Shown: positions 8,373 to 16,161 of the stretch, one piece after another
Layout of the letters: each line of letters starts with the position of its first letter
Numbering within the stretch: the first letter of the stretch is position 1
From: an uncultured Clostridia bacterium
GTDB taxonomy: Bacteria > Bacillota > Clostridia > Oscillospirales > Acutalibacteraceae
DNA length: 29,188 bases
Direction: 5' to 3'
NCBI GenBank assembly: GCA_904420155.1
Contig: CAJFUH010000040.1
Span: 1 to 29,188 of the forward strand
The notes under the pieces: generated by a model
What the model was told of the DNA's origin: nothing
Databases searched by the model: none
The model's input: the letters and a program-made list of their open reading frames with translations, nothing else
Position numbers and translations under genes: made by a program

Positions 8373-9328
8373 GTTTTCGTATTTTGGGAACTGGAAAGTC
8401 CGTTCCGTCGTATGTGCTGACCAATGATGAAATGGCCACCATAGTAGATACCAGCGATGAGTGGATCCGCACTCGTACCGGTATTCGAGAGAGAAGGGTG
8501 TGCACGACCGAGAGCCTCAGTGATTTGACCACAGAGGCTTCTAAATTAGCGCTGGAAGACGCCGGCGTTTCCCCGGAAGAACTGGATTTGATTATCTGCG
8601 CCACGTTCCGCGGGGAATATTGCAGCCCTGCGCAGTCTTGCATTGTGCAGAGGAATATCGGGGCCACCTGCCCCGCGTTTGACGTTAACGCGGCTTGTTC
8701 CGGGTTTATCTATTCCCTGGACGTAGCGGCGGGTTTCTTTGCGCGCAAAACCGTGAAGAAAGTGCTGGTTGTGGCGGCGGATAACGTCACCAATTCGGTG
8801 GACTGGGAAGACCGATCCACCTGTGTGCTGTTTGGGGACGGATGCGGCGCGGCAGTGCTGGGGGAAGGCGACGACCTGCTGTCGGTGAATCTGAAAACCA
8901 AAGGGGATTTGGATTCCCTGGTCATCCCCCATGGGGAAAACACCTTCCCCAAATACGAACTGGGCAGCCAGCGCCCCACCCTGCGGATGAACGGCCGGGA
9001 GGTCTATAAGTTTGCCGTAGGCGCTATGAGCGAAGGGCTGGAGAAGGCCATCCGCGACGCGGGTGTGGAACAGGAGGATATCAATTTTGTGATCCCCCAT
9101 CAGGCCAATATCCGTATCATCGACGCGGCCCGCCATAAGCTGCATATTCCGGAGGACCGGTATGTGTGCAACATTGATCGGTACGGAAATACCTCCGCGG
9201 CCAGCGTTCCCATCGCTTTGGATGAGATCAACCGGGCTGGAAAACTGAAAAACGGCGACCTGATCGCCATGTCCGCTTTCGGCGCGGGATTGACTTCGGC
9301 CAGCTGTGTGCTGCGCTGGAATAAATAA
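8369..9328 (+). CDS. fabH: 3-oxoacyl-ACP synthase III
   Basis: Condenses acetyl-CoA or a branched primer CoA with malonyl-ACP to start fatty acid chains. At 319 residues it has the usual length. The catalytic triad is complete: C110 in NAACSGF, H244 in IPHQAN and N274 in RYGNTSA. Spacing is almost the same as in the E. coli enzyme (C112, H244, N274). The start ATG overlaps the fabT stop (ATGA) with TTGGAGG about 6 bases upstream, so the two are translationally coupled. Primer preference (straight or branched) cannot be read here. Confidence 0.97.
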   Translation: MSFRILGTGKSVPSYVLTNDEMATIVDTSDEWIRTRTGIRERRVCTTESLSDLTTEASKLALEDAGVSPEELDLIICATFRGEYCSPAQSCIVQRNIGATCPAFDVNAACSGFIYSLDVAAGFFARKTVKKVLVVAADNVTNSVDWEDRSTCVLFGDGCGAAVLGEGDDLLSVNLKTKGDLDSLVIPHGENTFPKYELGSQRPTLRMNGREVYKFAVGAMSEGLEKAIRDAGVEQEDINFVIPHQANIRIIDAARHKLHIPEDRYVCNIDRYGNTSAASVPIALDEINRAGKLKNGDLIAMSAFGAGLTSASCVLRWNK

Positions 9329-9346
9329 AACCGGAGGGAATTTGCT

Positions 9347-9565
9347 TTGGTACTTGACAAGGTAAAAAAGATCCTGGCGGAATACAAAGGGATTGATGAA
9401 GCCATCATTCAACCGGAAACCTCCATGGAAAGCCTGGGGATTGATTCCCTGGATACTGTAGAACTGGTGATGAATTTAGAAGATGAGTTTGATGTGGAAA
9501 TTGAAGTGGATGAGGACATCAAAACCGTGGGGGATCTGGTAAAGATCATAGAAGGCCTGCTGTAA
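9347..9565 (+). CDS. acpP: Acyl carrier protein
   Basis: Small acidic four-helix carrier of 72 residues that holds growing acyl chains on phosphopantetheine. The attachment serine is S34 in the LGIDSLDTVEL motif; helix II and the acidic patch after it are typical. It begins with TTG at 9347, 9 bases after GGAGG (9333-9337). No ATG or GTG nearby could replace it without losing the conserved N-terminal helix. It sits 18 bases after fabH and 30 bases before fabD. In many Firmicutes clusters an enoyl-ACP reductase gene (fabK) stands between acpP and fabD; here there is no room for one. Confidence 0.96.
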   Translation: MVLDKVKKILAEYKGIDEAIIQPETSMESLGIDSLDTVELVMNLEDEFDVEIEVDEDIKTVGDLVKIIEGLL

Positions 9566-9595
9566 GCAGAGCAATGGAAAAGGCGGTGTAAACCA

Positions 9596-10510
9596 TTGGG
9601 TAAAATAGCGTTTGTATTTTCCGGGCAAGGGGCGCAGGTTCCCGGCATGGGAAAGGAACTTCAGGAGTGCTCCGAAGCGGCAAAAGCAGTATTTGAGATG
9701 GCGGAGGAAGTCCGCCCGGGAACCCTTCATCAATGCATGGAGGGGACGAAAGAGGAACTGGGGCAGACCATCAATACCCAGCCCTGCGTATTTGCCGTGG
9801 ATTTGGCGGCGGCTCAGGCCGTGGTGGAGCGGGGAATCCATCCCGACTGCGTAGCCGGTTTTTCGTTGGGAGAAATCGCGGCGGTTGGGTTTTCTGGGAT
9901 GCTCTCTCAGAAAGAAGCCTTTGAGCTGGTGTGTACTCGGGCTAAGCTGATGGAAGAGGCGGCCCAGGCCAACCACGGCGCGATGGCGGCTGTGCTCAAG
10001 CTGGATTCTTCTGAAGTGGAGCGCCTGTGCGCCCAGTACGAGGACGCCTGGCCGGTGAACTACAACTGCCCCAAACAGACGGTGGCGGCGGCTTCCGAGG
10101 CTTCTATTGGCAAGCTGTGCGCCGACGTCAAGGCGGCGGGTGGCAAGGCCGTGCCCCTGGCGGTCAGCGGCGCGTTCCATTCCCCTTATATGGAGAGCGC
10201 GGCCCAGGGTTTGGAGCAGTATTTGCAGGGCAAGACCCTGGCGGCCTCCAATATGCCGGTATATGCCAATGTGACGGCCCTTCCCTATGGGGAAAACGCC
10301 AAAGAGCTGCTTTGCAAGCAGTGCAAAAGCCCGGTCCTGTGGCAGAAGACCATAGAACACATGGTGGCAGACGGCGTGGATACCTTTATAGAAGTGGGCG
10401 TTGGGAAAACCCTCACCGGTTTGATCAAAAAGACGGCGCCTCAGGTACGGGCGTTTAAAGTTGAAAATAAGGAGGATCTGGATGCGGTAGCGGCCGCTCT
10501 GGGAGTGTAA
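9596..10510 (+). CDS. fabD: Malonyl-CoA:ACP transacylase
   Basis: Moves malonyl groups from CoA to AcpP, feeding fabH and fabF. It has 304 residues. Visible are the N-terminal GQGAQ (10-14), the nucleophile S90 in GFSLGE and the general base H195 in GAFHSPYM. The start is a TTG at 9596 behind AAAAGGCGGTG; the first residues (MGKIAFVFSGQG) fit the family start exactly. It is separated from fabG by only 2 bases, which suggests coupled translation. Confidence 0.96.
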   Translation: MGKIAFVFSGQGAQVPGMGKELQECSEAAKAVFEMAEEVRPGTLHQCMEGTKEELGQTINTQPCVFAVDLAAAQAVVERGIHPDCVAGFSLGEIAAVGFSGMLSQKEAFELVCTRAKLMEEAAQANHGAMAAVLKLDSSEVERLCAQYEDAWPVNYNCPKQTVAAASEASIGKLCADVKAAGGKAVPLAVSGAFHSPYMESAAQGLEQYLQGKTLAASNMPVYANVTALPYGENAKELLCKQCKSPVLWQKTIEHMVADGVDTFIEVGVGKTLTGLIKKTAPQVRAFKVENKEDLDAVAAALGV

Positions 10511-10512
10511 AC

Positions 10513-11253
10513 ATGTTACAGGAAAAAAATGCGCTGGTTACCGGCGCTTCTCGAGGAATCGGCAGGGCTATCGCCCTGGAATTGGCCCGGCAGGGAGCCA
10601 ACGTGGCGATTGTCTATGCGGGCAATGAGCAAAAGGCAAAGGAAGTCCAGGAAGAGATCCAGGCCATGGGGCGCAAAGCGGAGATTTACCGCTGCAACGT
10701 AGCTGATTTTGAAGCCGCCAAGGGCTTGGTGGACCAGGTGCTGGAGGATTTCGGCGGTCTGGATATCCTGGTAAACAATGCGGGCATTGTAAAGGACGGC
10801 ATGGTGCTTTCCATGAAGGAAGAGGATTTTGACCAGGTGGTGGATATCAATTTGAAAGGCGCTTTTAACCTGATCAAGCATACCTATTCCCATTTCATGA
10901 GGAAACGAGCCGGGCGTATTGTCAATATCACCTCCGTAGTGGGCCTGAACGGCAACGCCGGACAAGCCAACTATTCCAGTTCCAAGGCGGGGCTGATCGG
11001 TTTGACCAAATCGGTGGCCAAGGAGCTGGGGGCGCGTGGCGTCACATGTAATGCAGTGGCTCCGGGATATATCAACACGGAGATGACGGAAGTGCTCAGC
11101 GACAAAGTAAAAGACGCCATGAAAACCTTAATCCCCATGAGAAAACCGGGAGAACCGGAAGATGTGGCGAAGGCCGTGGCTTTTTTGGCTTCGGACAGCG
11201 CGCGCTACATCACTGGCGAGGTGCTCCGTGTAGACGGCGGCATGGCGATGTAA
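10513..11253 (+). CDS. fabG: 3-oxoacyl-ACP reductase
   Basis: NADPH-dependent short-chain dehydrogenase that reduces 3-oxoacyl-ACP, the first reduction of each elongation cycle. It has 246 residues. The nucleotide loop TGASRGIG, the NNAG strand motif and the catalytic S141, Y154 and K158 (YSSSK) are present. GGGAG just inside the end of fabD (10501-10505) serves as ribosome binding site. Position between fabD and fabF marks it as the fatty-acid-synthesis FabG rather than a generic dehydrogenase. Confidence 0.96.
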   Translation: MLQEKNALVTGASRGIGRAIALELARQGANVAIVYAGNEQKAKEVQEEIQAMGRKAEIYRCNVADFEAAKGLVDQVLEDFGGLDILVNNAGIVKDGMVLSMKEEDFDQVVDINLKGAFNLIKHTYSHFMRKRAGRIVNITSVVGLNGNAGQANYSSSKAGLIGLTKSVAKELGARGVTCNAVAPGYINTEMTEVLSDKVKDAMKTLIPMRKPGEPEDVAKAVAFLASDSARYITGEVLRVDGGMAM

Positions 11254-11304
11254 AATTCCCTCAATTCAGAAGAACAAACGCTTTTGTAGATAGGAGAGAA
11301 TGAG

Positions 11305-12531
11305 ATGAATAGAGTAGTGGTAACGGGGTTAGGCGCTATTACCCCTGTGGGCAACGATGTGGAATCCTTCTGGCAGTCTTTGGTAGACGGGAAATGCGGG
11401 ATTGATTTTATCACCCGTTTTGATACGGAGGACTATAAAGTAAAAGTTGCGGCGGAAGTCAAGGACTTTGATCCCCTGCAATACATTCCCAAGAGCGAAG
11501 TGAGGAAGACCGACCTGTTTTGCCAATATGCCCTGGCGGCGGCGGAACAAGCGGTACAGGACAGCGGCATTGTAGGGACCATAGAGCCGGAAAGGCTGGG
11601 CGTCTATGTGGGTTCCGGTATCGGCGGCATGGAGACCTTTGTCGCTCAAACGGAAAAGCTGCTCACCAGCGGACCCAAGAGAATATCTCCCCACTTTATC
11701 CCGATGATGATCAGCAATATGGCGGCGGGGGATATCGCCATCAAGTACAATGCCCAAGGCCCTTCTTTGCCGGTGGTGACGGCATGCGCCACCAGCACCA
11801 ACGCCATTGGGGAAGCATACCGCGCGATTAAGCACGGGTATGCCCAGGCGATTATCGCCGGCGGCACGGAGGCCACCATCAACCCCCTGGCGGTAGCGGG
11901 ATTCACCAACTGTATGGCTCTTTCCACCCGGAACGATCCCAAAAGCGCGTCTATTCCCTTTGACAAGCGCCGGGACGGCTTTGTCATGGGGGAAGGTTCC
12001 GCCATTGTGGTGTTGGAGGAATACGAACACGCCGTACAGCGGGGCGCGAAGATTTACGCCGAGGTGGTGGGATATGGCAATACTTGCGACGCCTACCATG
12101 TGACGGCCCCCCATCCGGAAGGAAAAGGCGCGGCGGACGCCATGCGTATGGCGTTGCAGGAGGCGGGCGCGCTGGAAGACGGCGCGCTGTACATCAACGC
12201 CCACGGCACCAGCACCCCTCTCAACGATAAGGGAGAGACCATCGCCATCAAGAAGGTTTTAGGGCAGCGTGCTTACGACGTCCTGGTGAGCTCCACCAAA
12301 TCCATGACCGGCCATATGCTGGGCGCGGCTGGCGCGGTAGAAGCGGTTGTCTCCGTCCTGGCGCTCAAGAACGGCACGGTTCCTCCCACCATTGGATATG
12401 AGGAAGCCGATCCGGAGTGCGATTTAAACTATGTTCCCAACCAGGCGGTAAAGGCCGACATCCAGTATGCCATGTCCAACTCGCTGGGATTCGGCGGACA
12501 CAATGCCTGCCTGGTCTTTCAAAAAATCTGA
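11305..12531 (+). CDS. fabF: 3-oxoacyl-ACP synthase II
   Basis: Main elongating condensing enzyme, 408 residues, the usual length. The Cys-His-His triad is C161 in TACATST, H300 in NAHGTSTPLND and H337 in TGHMLGAAGA. These belong to the decarboxylating KAS I/II type rather than FabH. The ATG at 11305 follows AGGAGAG (11291-11297). The 51-base gap before it is the longest in this part of the operon and contains no terminator. fabF ends in a TGA whose A starts the AGGGGG ribosome binding site for accB. Confidence 0.97.
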   Translation: MNRVVVTGLGAITPVGNDVESFWQSLVDGKCGIDFITRFDTEDYKVKVAAEVKDFDPLQYIPKSEVRKTDLFCQYALAAAEQAVQDSGIVGTIEPERLGVYVGSGIGGMETFVAQTEKLLTSGPKRISPHFIPMMISNMAAGDIAIKYNAQGPSLPVVTACATSTNAIGEAYRAIKHGYAQAIIAGGTEATINPLAVAGFTNCMALSTRNDPKSASIPFDKRRDGFVMGEGSAIVVLEEYEHAVQRGAKIYAEVVGYGNTCDAYHVTAPHPEGKGAADAMRMALQEAGALEDGALYINAHGTSTPLNDKGETIAIKKVLGQRAYDVLVSSTKSMTGHMLGAAGAVEAVVSVLALKNGTVPPTIGYEEADPECDLNYVPNQAVKADIQYAMSNSLGFGGHNACLVFQKI

Positions 12532-12546
12532 GGGGGTAAATCCGGT

Positions 12547-13029
12547 ATGAATACAAAGAATATTCGGTTCTTAGTAGAAATGATGGAGAAATCCAGCTTA
12601 ACCGCCATGGAGATTGAGGAAGAGGATTGCAAGATCCGTTTGGAGCGCAATGTACAGAATCAGGTGGCGGCAGTGGCCGCCCCGGCGGTACCCGCTGCAA
12701 CGGTGGTCCCGGTACAGGCGGCAGCGGCTGAAGTCCCGGCGGCAGTTCCCGCCGCAGCACCGGCCCAGACGGAAGCGGCGCCGGCAGCCCCGGAAGGCCA
12801 GGAACAGAAGTCTCCTATGGTAGGCGTGTTTTACGCGTCTTCCTCTCCGGAGGCGGAGCCCTATGTCAAAGTGGGCAGCCAGGTGAAAAAAGGGGATACC
12901 CTGTGTATCATTGAAGCGATGAAACTGATGAATGAGATTGCGGCGGAGTTTGACGGGGAGATTACGGAGATCTGCGTACAGAACGGCCAGATTGTAGAGT
13001 ATGGCCAACCTCTGTTCCGTATCAAATAG
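12547..13029 (+). CDS. accB: Biotin carboxyl carrier protein of acetyl-CoA carboxylase
   Basis: Carries the biotin that shuttles carboxyl groups between AccC and AccDA. It has 160 residues: a short N-terminal domain (1-35), a flexible alanine/proline-rich linker (about 38-82) and the biotinyl domain (about 85-160). The biotin-accepting lysine is K126 in EAMKLMNE. The gene lies 15 bases after fabF. The order fabF-accB-fabZ-accC, with fabZ between the two carboxylase genes, is the standard Firmicutes arrangement. Confidence 0.96.
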   Translation: MNTKNIRFLVEMMEKSSLTAMEIEEEDCKIRLERNVQNQVAAVAAPAVPAATVVPVQAAAAEVPAAVPAAAPAQTEAAPAAPEGQEQKSPMVGVFYASSSPEAEPYVKVGSQVKKGDTLCIIEAMKLMNEIAAEFDGEITEICVQNGQIVEYGQPLFRIK

Positions 13030-13096
13030 ACGAGGAGAATCAACAGGCGAGAGGTGATCCGGCGTAAGAAAGGCCGCCGTAACAAGGTGATAGAGA

Positions 13097-13516
13097 ATGA
13101 ATAAGGAAGATATCAAGCAAATTATCCCTCATCGGGAACCCATGTTACTCGTGGATGAAGCAGAGGTCACCGGTCCAACTACGGGGCATGGCAAAAAAAC
13201 CATTACTGGGGAAGAATGGTTCTTGCAGGGCCATTTTCCTGGAAACCCGGTAGTACCCGGCGTGATGTTGTGCGAAATGATGGCGCAGGCCAGCGCGGTG
13301 ATTGTGGCGGACAAAGCCAGAGGATGCACCCCTTATTTTGCTTCCATCAAAAACGCCCGCTTTAAAAATAAAGTATTGCCAGGCGATACTGTCGAATTTG
13401 ACTGCGAACTGGTCAGGAACAAAGCAAACTTCTATTTTGTAGAGGGAAAGGGATATGTAAATGGAAAGCTGTGCGTATCCGCAGAACTTTCCTTCGCATT
13501 GGTTAAAGGAGTGTAA
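13097..13516 (+). CDS. fabZ: 3-hydroxyacyl-ACP dehydratase
   Basis: Hot-dog-fold dehydratase of 139 residues that removes water from 3-hydroxyacyl-ACP, giving trans-2-enoyl-ACP. The active-site pair is H46 in GHFPGNPVVPG and E60 in LCEMMAQ. Whether it also isomerises to the cis-3 form, needed for unsaturated fatty acids in some Firmicutes, cannot be told from sequence. Its end contains the ribosome binding site for accC (AAAGGAGTG at 13505-13513). The preceding gap 13030-13096 shows no promoter. Confidence 0.95.
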   Translation: MNKEDIKQIIPHREPMLLVDEAEVTGPTTGHGKKTITGEEWFLQGHFPGNPVVPGVMLCEMMAQASAVIVADKARGCTPYFASIKNARFKNKVLPGDTVEFDCELVRNKANFYFVEGKGYVNGKLCVSAELSFALVKGV

Positions 13517-13522
13517 CGATCG

Positions 13523-14872
13523 TTGTTTAGCAAGATTTTGATTGCCAACCGCGGTGAAATTGCAGTCCGCATTATCCGGGCGTGCCGGGAGATGGGAATC
13601 GCCACAGTGGCGGTATATTCCGAGGCGGACCGGGACGCCCTGCATGTGAGCTTGGCCGATGAAAGCTATTGTATCGGCGGGGCCAGCGTGGCGGACAGCT
13701 ATTTAAATATGACGGCGATTCTGACAGTGGCGGTGGTTTCCGGGGCTCAGGCTATCCATCCCGGATACGGGCTGCTGTCGGAAAACGCAAAGTTTGTTTC
13801 CCTTTGTGAACAATGCAACATCGCCTTTATCGGTCCCAGTTCGGAGATGATCAGCCGGATGGGGGATAAAGACCAGGCCCGCAGAACCATGCGGGAGGCC
13901 GGAGTCCCGGTGACGCCCGGCTGCGACGTCATCACCAACGCGTCGGCTGCCCTGGAAGAGGCGGACAGGATCGGATATCCGCTGCTGATCAAAGCCAAAG
14001 CAGGCGGCGGCGGGCGTGGGATCCGTCTGGTGAAATCCAGCGGGGAGTTCCTGAACGCTTTCCATTCCGCTTCCAACGAGGCGCAGAGCGCTTTTGGGGA
14101 CGGCGCGGTATACATGGAGAAATTTTTAAATCCGGTCAAACATATTGAAATGCAGATCCTCTGCGATAAACAGGGCAACGTGGTGTGCTTAGGGGAACGG
14201 GAATGTTCCGTCCAGCGCAAAAATCAGAAAATGATCGAAGAGAGCCCCTCGCCCGCCATTTCCGAAGAGACCCGGGAAAAAATGATCCAAGTGGCGACCC
14301 GGGCGGCGAAAGCGGTTCATTATGAAAACGCAGGCACCATTGAATTTTTGCTGGATCAGGAAGGCAATTTCTACTTTATGGAAATGAACACCCGCCTGCA
14401 GGTGGAACATCCTGTGACGGAAATGGTAACGGGGATCGACCTGGTGCAATGGCAGATCCGTATTGCAGCGGGTATCCCGCTGTCCTTTACTCAAAAGGAT
14501 ATCCAGCTGAGAGGGCATGCGATCGAATGCCGTATCAACGCGGAAAAGCCTTCTGAGAATTTCCGGCCCAGTTGTGGGAAGATCAGCTTCCTGCATATCC
14601 CGGGCGGGCCCGACGTGCGGTTTGAGACAGCCGTATACCAGGATTATTTTGTGCCGCCCTTCTATGATTCCATGATTGGAAAATTGGTAGTGCGGGGGGA
14701 TAACCGGGAGCTGGCTATCCGGAAAATGAAAGCGGCCCTCAGTGAAATGCTGGTGGAGGGTATTGACCACAACGCGGAATTGCAGGCGGATATTCTGATG
14801 GATCCCCGTTTTGTGGATGGAAGTTACACCACTTCCCTGATGGCTCAAAGAGAAGAAGAGCAAAAGGGTTAA
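13523..14872 (+). CDS. accC: Biotin carboxylase subunit of acetyl-CoA carboxylase
   Basis: ATP-grasp enzyme of 449 residues that carboxylates biotin on AccB using bicarbonate and ATP. Motifs in order: KILIANRGEIAVRI at the N-terminus, the glycine-rich ATP loop KAKAGGGGRG, and EMNTRLQVEHPVTE with E287, N289 and R291. The start is TTG at 13523, 6 bases after the fabZ stop, with the ribosome binding site inside fabZ. It is followed by a 419-base gap before accD, unlike the tight spacing elsewhere in the cluster. Confidence 0.97.
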   Translation: MFSKILIANRGEIAVRIIRACREMGIATVAVYSEADRDALHVSLADESYCIGGASVADSYLNMTAILTVAVVSGAQAIHPGYGLLSENAKFVSLCEQCNIAFIGPSSEMISRMGDKDQARRTMREAGVPVTPGCDVITNASAALEEADRIGYPLLIKAKAGGGGRGIRLVKSSGEFLNAFHSASNEAQSAFGDGAVYMEKFLNPVKHIEMQILCDKQGNVVCLGERECSVQRKNQKMIEESPSPAISEETREKMIQVATRAAKAVHYENAGTIEFLLDQEGNFYFMEMNTRLQVEHPVTEMVTGIDLVQWQIRIAAGIPLSFTQKDIQLRGHAIECRINAEKPSENFRPSCGKISFLHIPGGPDVRFETAVYQDYFVPPFYDSMIGKLVVRGDNRELAIRKMKAALSEMLVEGIDHNAELQADILMDPRFVDGSYTTSLMAQREEEQKG

Positions 14873-14897
14873 TTCTTTTTGAAAAATAGAAAAGCAC

Positions 14898-14927
14898 TGG
14901 ATTTTTTAGGGGATTCTGTGGTATGAT
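14898..14927 (+). promoter_or_regulatory. Possible extended -10 promoter upstream of the accDA leader
   Basis: TGG followed by TATGAT (14919-14927) forms an extended -10 element; the -35 match TGGATT (14898-14903) is poor. An imperfect inverted repeat with arms TCTGTG (14915-14920) and CACAGA (14931-14936) brackets the -10. If used, transcription would start near 14934 and run straight into the hairpin at 14971. Confidence 0.4.
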
Positions 14928-14970
14928 ACACACAGATTTTCTACCAGCGTTTTCTCTTTTCTTTTATGAC

Positions 14971-15040
14971 GTTTTTCTATTCAGCCGTTGTTTTCTTCCG
15001 CGTGGGAAAACAGCGGCTCTCTGAATAAGAAACCTTTTTT
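14971..15040 (+). terminator. Large terminator or attenuator hairpin between accC and accD
   Basis: AGCCGTTGTTTTC (14983-14995) pairs with GAAAACAGCGGCT (15006-15018), one wobble. The stem continues with TATTC (14978-14982) and GAATA (15023-15027) across a 4-base bulge, and then GTTTTT (14971-14976) with AGAAAC (15028-15033). It is followed after one base by TTTTTT (15035-15040). It ends the fabT-accC transcript or acts as an attenuator of accDA. Confidence 0.75.
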
Positions 15041-15291
15041 CCGGTACGCCTGCTTTTCTGTTTCCGGCAGTAAAAGAGGTGTTTAAAAAAGAAAAGAGGA
15101 AAAGGACTTTTCAAAAACAGTAAGAAAGTTACAAAGGCAGTTTGGGACGTTATCCAATGGCGGCCTGCCCGGCGGATCACAAAAGCAGGAAGCCGTAACG
15201 GCGGTTGTGTTCGGCGGGGAAGCCGTCTATAGTTTAGATAAGGTTGGGATAACGACGAAGGCTCACGCGGAGAAATGGCGGAGATGATGGT
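15041..15291 (+). other. Structured region upstream of accD, possible leader RNA
   Basis: No gene here. A hairpin forms at 15049-15079 (CCT..CTTTTCTG with CAG.AAAAGAGG). CGTTATCCAA (15148-15157) can pair at long range with TTGGGATAACG (15244-15254, one bulged G). This encloses small stems CCTGC/GCAGG (15164-15168 with 15185-15189) and CGGC/GCCG (15212-15215 with 15222-15225). Matches of this length can arise by chance in such a region, so the fold is a suggestion. It does not resemble any riboswitch class I can recall. Confidence 0.3.
15205..15233 (+). promoter_or_regulatory. Possible promoter of accDA
   Basis: TTGTGT (15205-15210), 17-base spacer, TATAGT (15228-15233). Start near 15240 would give a 52-base leader. 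It competes with the explanation that accDA is read from the promoter at 14898. Confidence 0.45.
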
Positions 15292-16161
15292 ATGCTGACA
15301 AATTCACTCTTTAAAAAGCCCTTAAACGCATTGGAGGGCAGTGAACGACATAATAAGGTCAATCGTCCTTTTATTCCGGATAACTTGTACATCAAGTGCC
15401 CCTCCTGTAAGACGATGCTGTTGTCTACGGATCTCAAAGAAAACCAATATGTATGCCAGAAGTGCCAACACCACTTCCGTTTGACAGCCCGTCAGAGAAT
15501 TGAATATACGGTAGATCCCGGCAGTTTTGTAGAGTTTGACAAGGGGATGCATTCTAAAAATATCATTGATTTTCCCGACTATGGGAAGAAATTAAAAAAT
15601 GCCCGGATGCAAAGCGGAGAGAGTGAATCTGTTATTTGCGGGACTGCCCAAATCGGCGGGTTCCCCTGCGGGTTATGTGTGATGGATTCTTCCTTTATGA
15701 TGGGAAGCATGGGCACGGTCACCGGGGAAAAGATTACGCGCATGTTTGAGTACGCCACAGAACACGGGCTCCCAATGGTGGTCTTTACCGTATCCGGCGG
15801 GGCGCGTATGCAGGAGGGGATTATGTCCCTGATGCAGATGGCCAAGACCAGCGGCGCGGTAAAACGCCACAGCGACGCGGGATTGCTGTATATTACCGTA
15901 TTGACGGATCCTACGACGGGAGGCGTGACAGCCAGTTTTGCCATGGAAGGGGATATTATCCTGGCGGAGCCCAAAGCGCTGATCGGATTTGCCGGTCCCC
16001 GCGTGATTGAGCAGACCATTCGCCAGAGGCTGCCACAGGGATTCCAGCGTGCGGAGTTTTTACAGGAAAAAGGCTTTGTAGATGCGGTAGTGTCCCGAAA
16101 GGATATGAAGGATACCTTATCGAACCTTTTGTCCCTGCACGCAAAGGAGGAAGAAGAATGA
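15292..16161 (+). CDS. accD: Acetyl-CoA carboxylase carboxyltransferase subunit beta
   Basis: Together with AccA it transfers the carboxyl group from biotin to acetyl-CoA. It has 289 residues. The N-terminal zinc ribbon has C36, C39, C55 and C58 (CPSC then CQKC), followed by the crotonase-like core with SGGARMQEG and DPTTGGVTASF. The zinc ribbon is known in E. coli to bind nucleic acid and the accDA mRNA itself, which may matter given the long leader. The ATG at 15292 follows GGAG (15280-15283) by 8 bases; nearby ATGs at 15284 and 15287 are out of frame. Its ATGA end overlaps accA. Confidence 0.96.
   Translation: MLTNSLFKKPLNALEGSERHNKVNRPFIPDNLYIKCPSCKTMLLSTDLKENQYVCQKCQHHFRLTARQRIEYTVDPGSFVEFDKGMHSKNIIDFPDYGKKLKNARMQSGESESVICGTAQIGGFPCGLCVMDSSFMMGSMGTVTGEKITRMFEYATEHGLPMVVFTVSGGARMQEGIMSLMQMAKTSGAVKRHSDAGLLYITVLTDPTTGGVTASFAMEGDIILAEPKALIGFAGPRVIEQTIRQRLPQGFQRAEFLQEKGFVDAVVSRKDMKDTLSNLLSLHAKEEEE

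Noticed and set aside
13053..13085. GTGATCCGGCG before fabZ as a partner of a similar inverted motif in the accD leader
   Set aside because: 10 of 11 matching bases between two GC-rich stretches is not beyond chance, and no mechanism is suggested by position.
14977..15180. Minus-strand frame of 67 codons in the accC-accD gap
   Set aside because: It lies over the hairpins, has no ribosome binding site and looks like translated low-complexity DNA.
15228..15245. FabT operator at the accD promoter candidate
   Set aside because: Only the TAGTTT half matches; the other half disagrees at most positions, so no second FabT site is claimed.
15041..15291. Known riboswitch (TPP, FMN, cobalamin, c-di-AMP, c-di-GMP) or T-box in the accD leader
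   Set aside because: None of the conserved cores I can recall from these classes is present; only generic pairing is seen.
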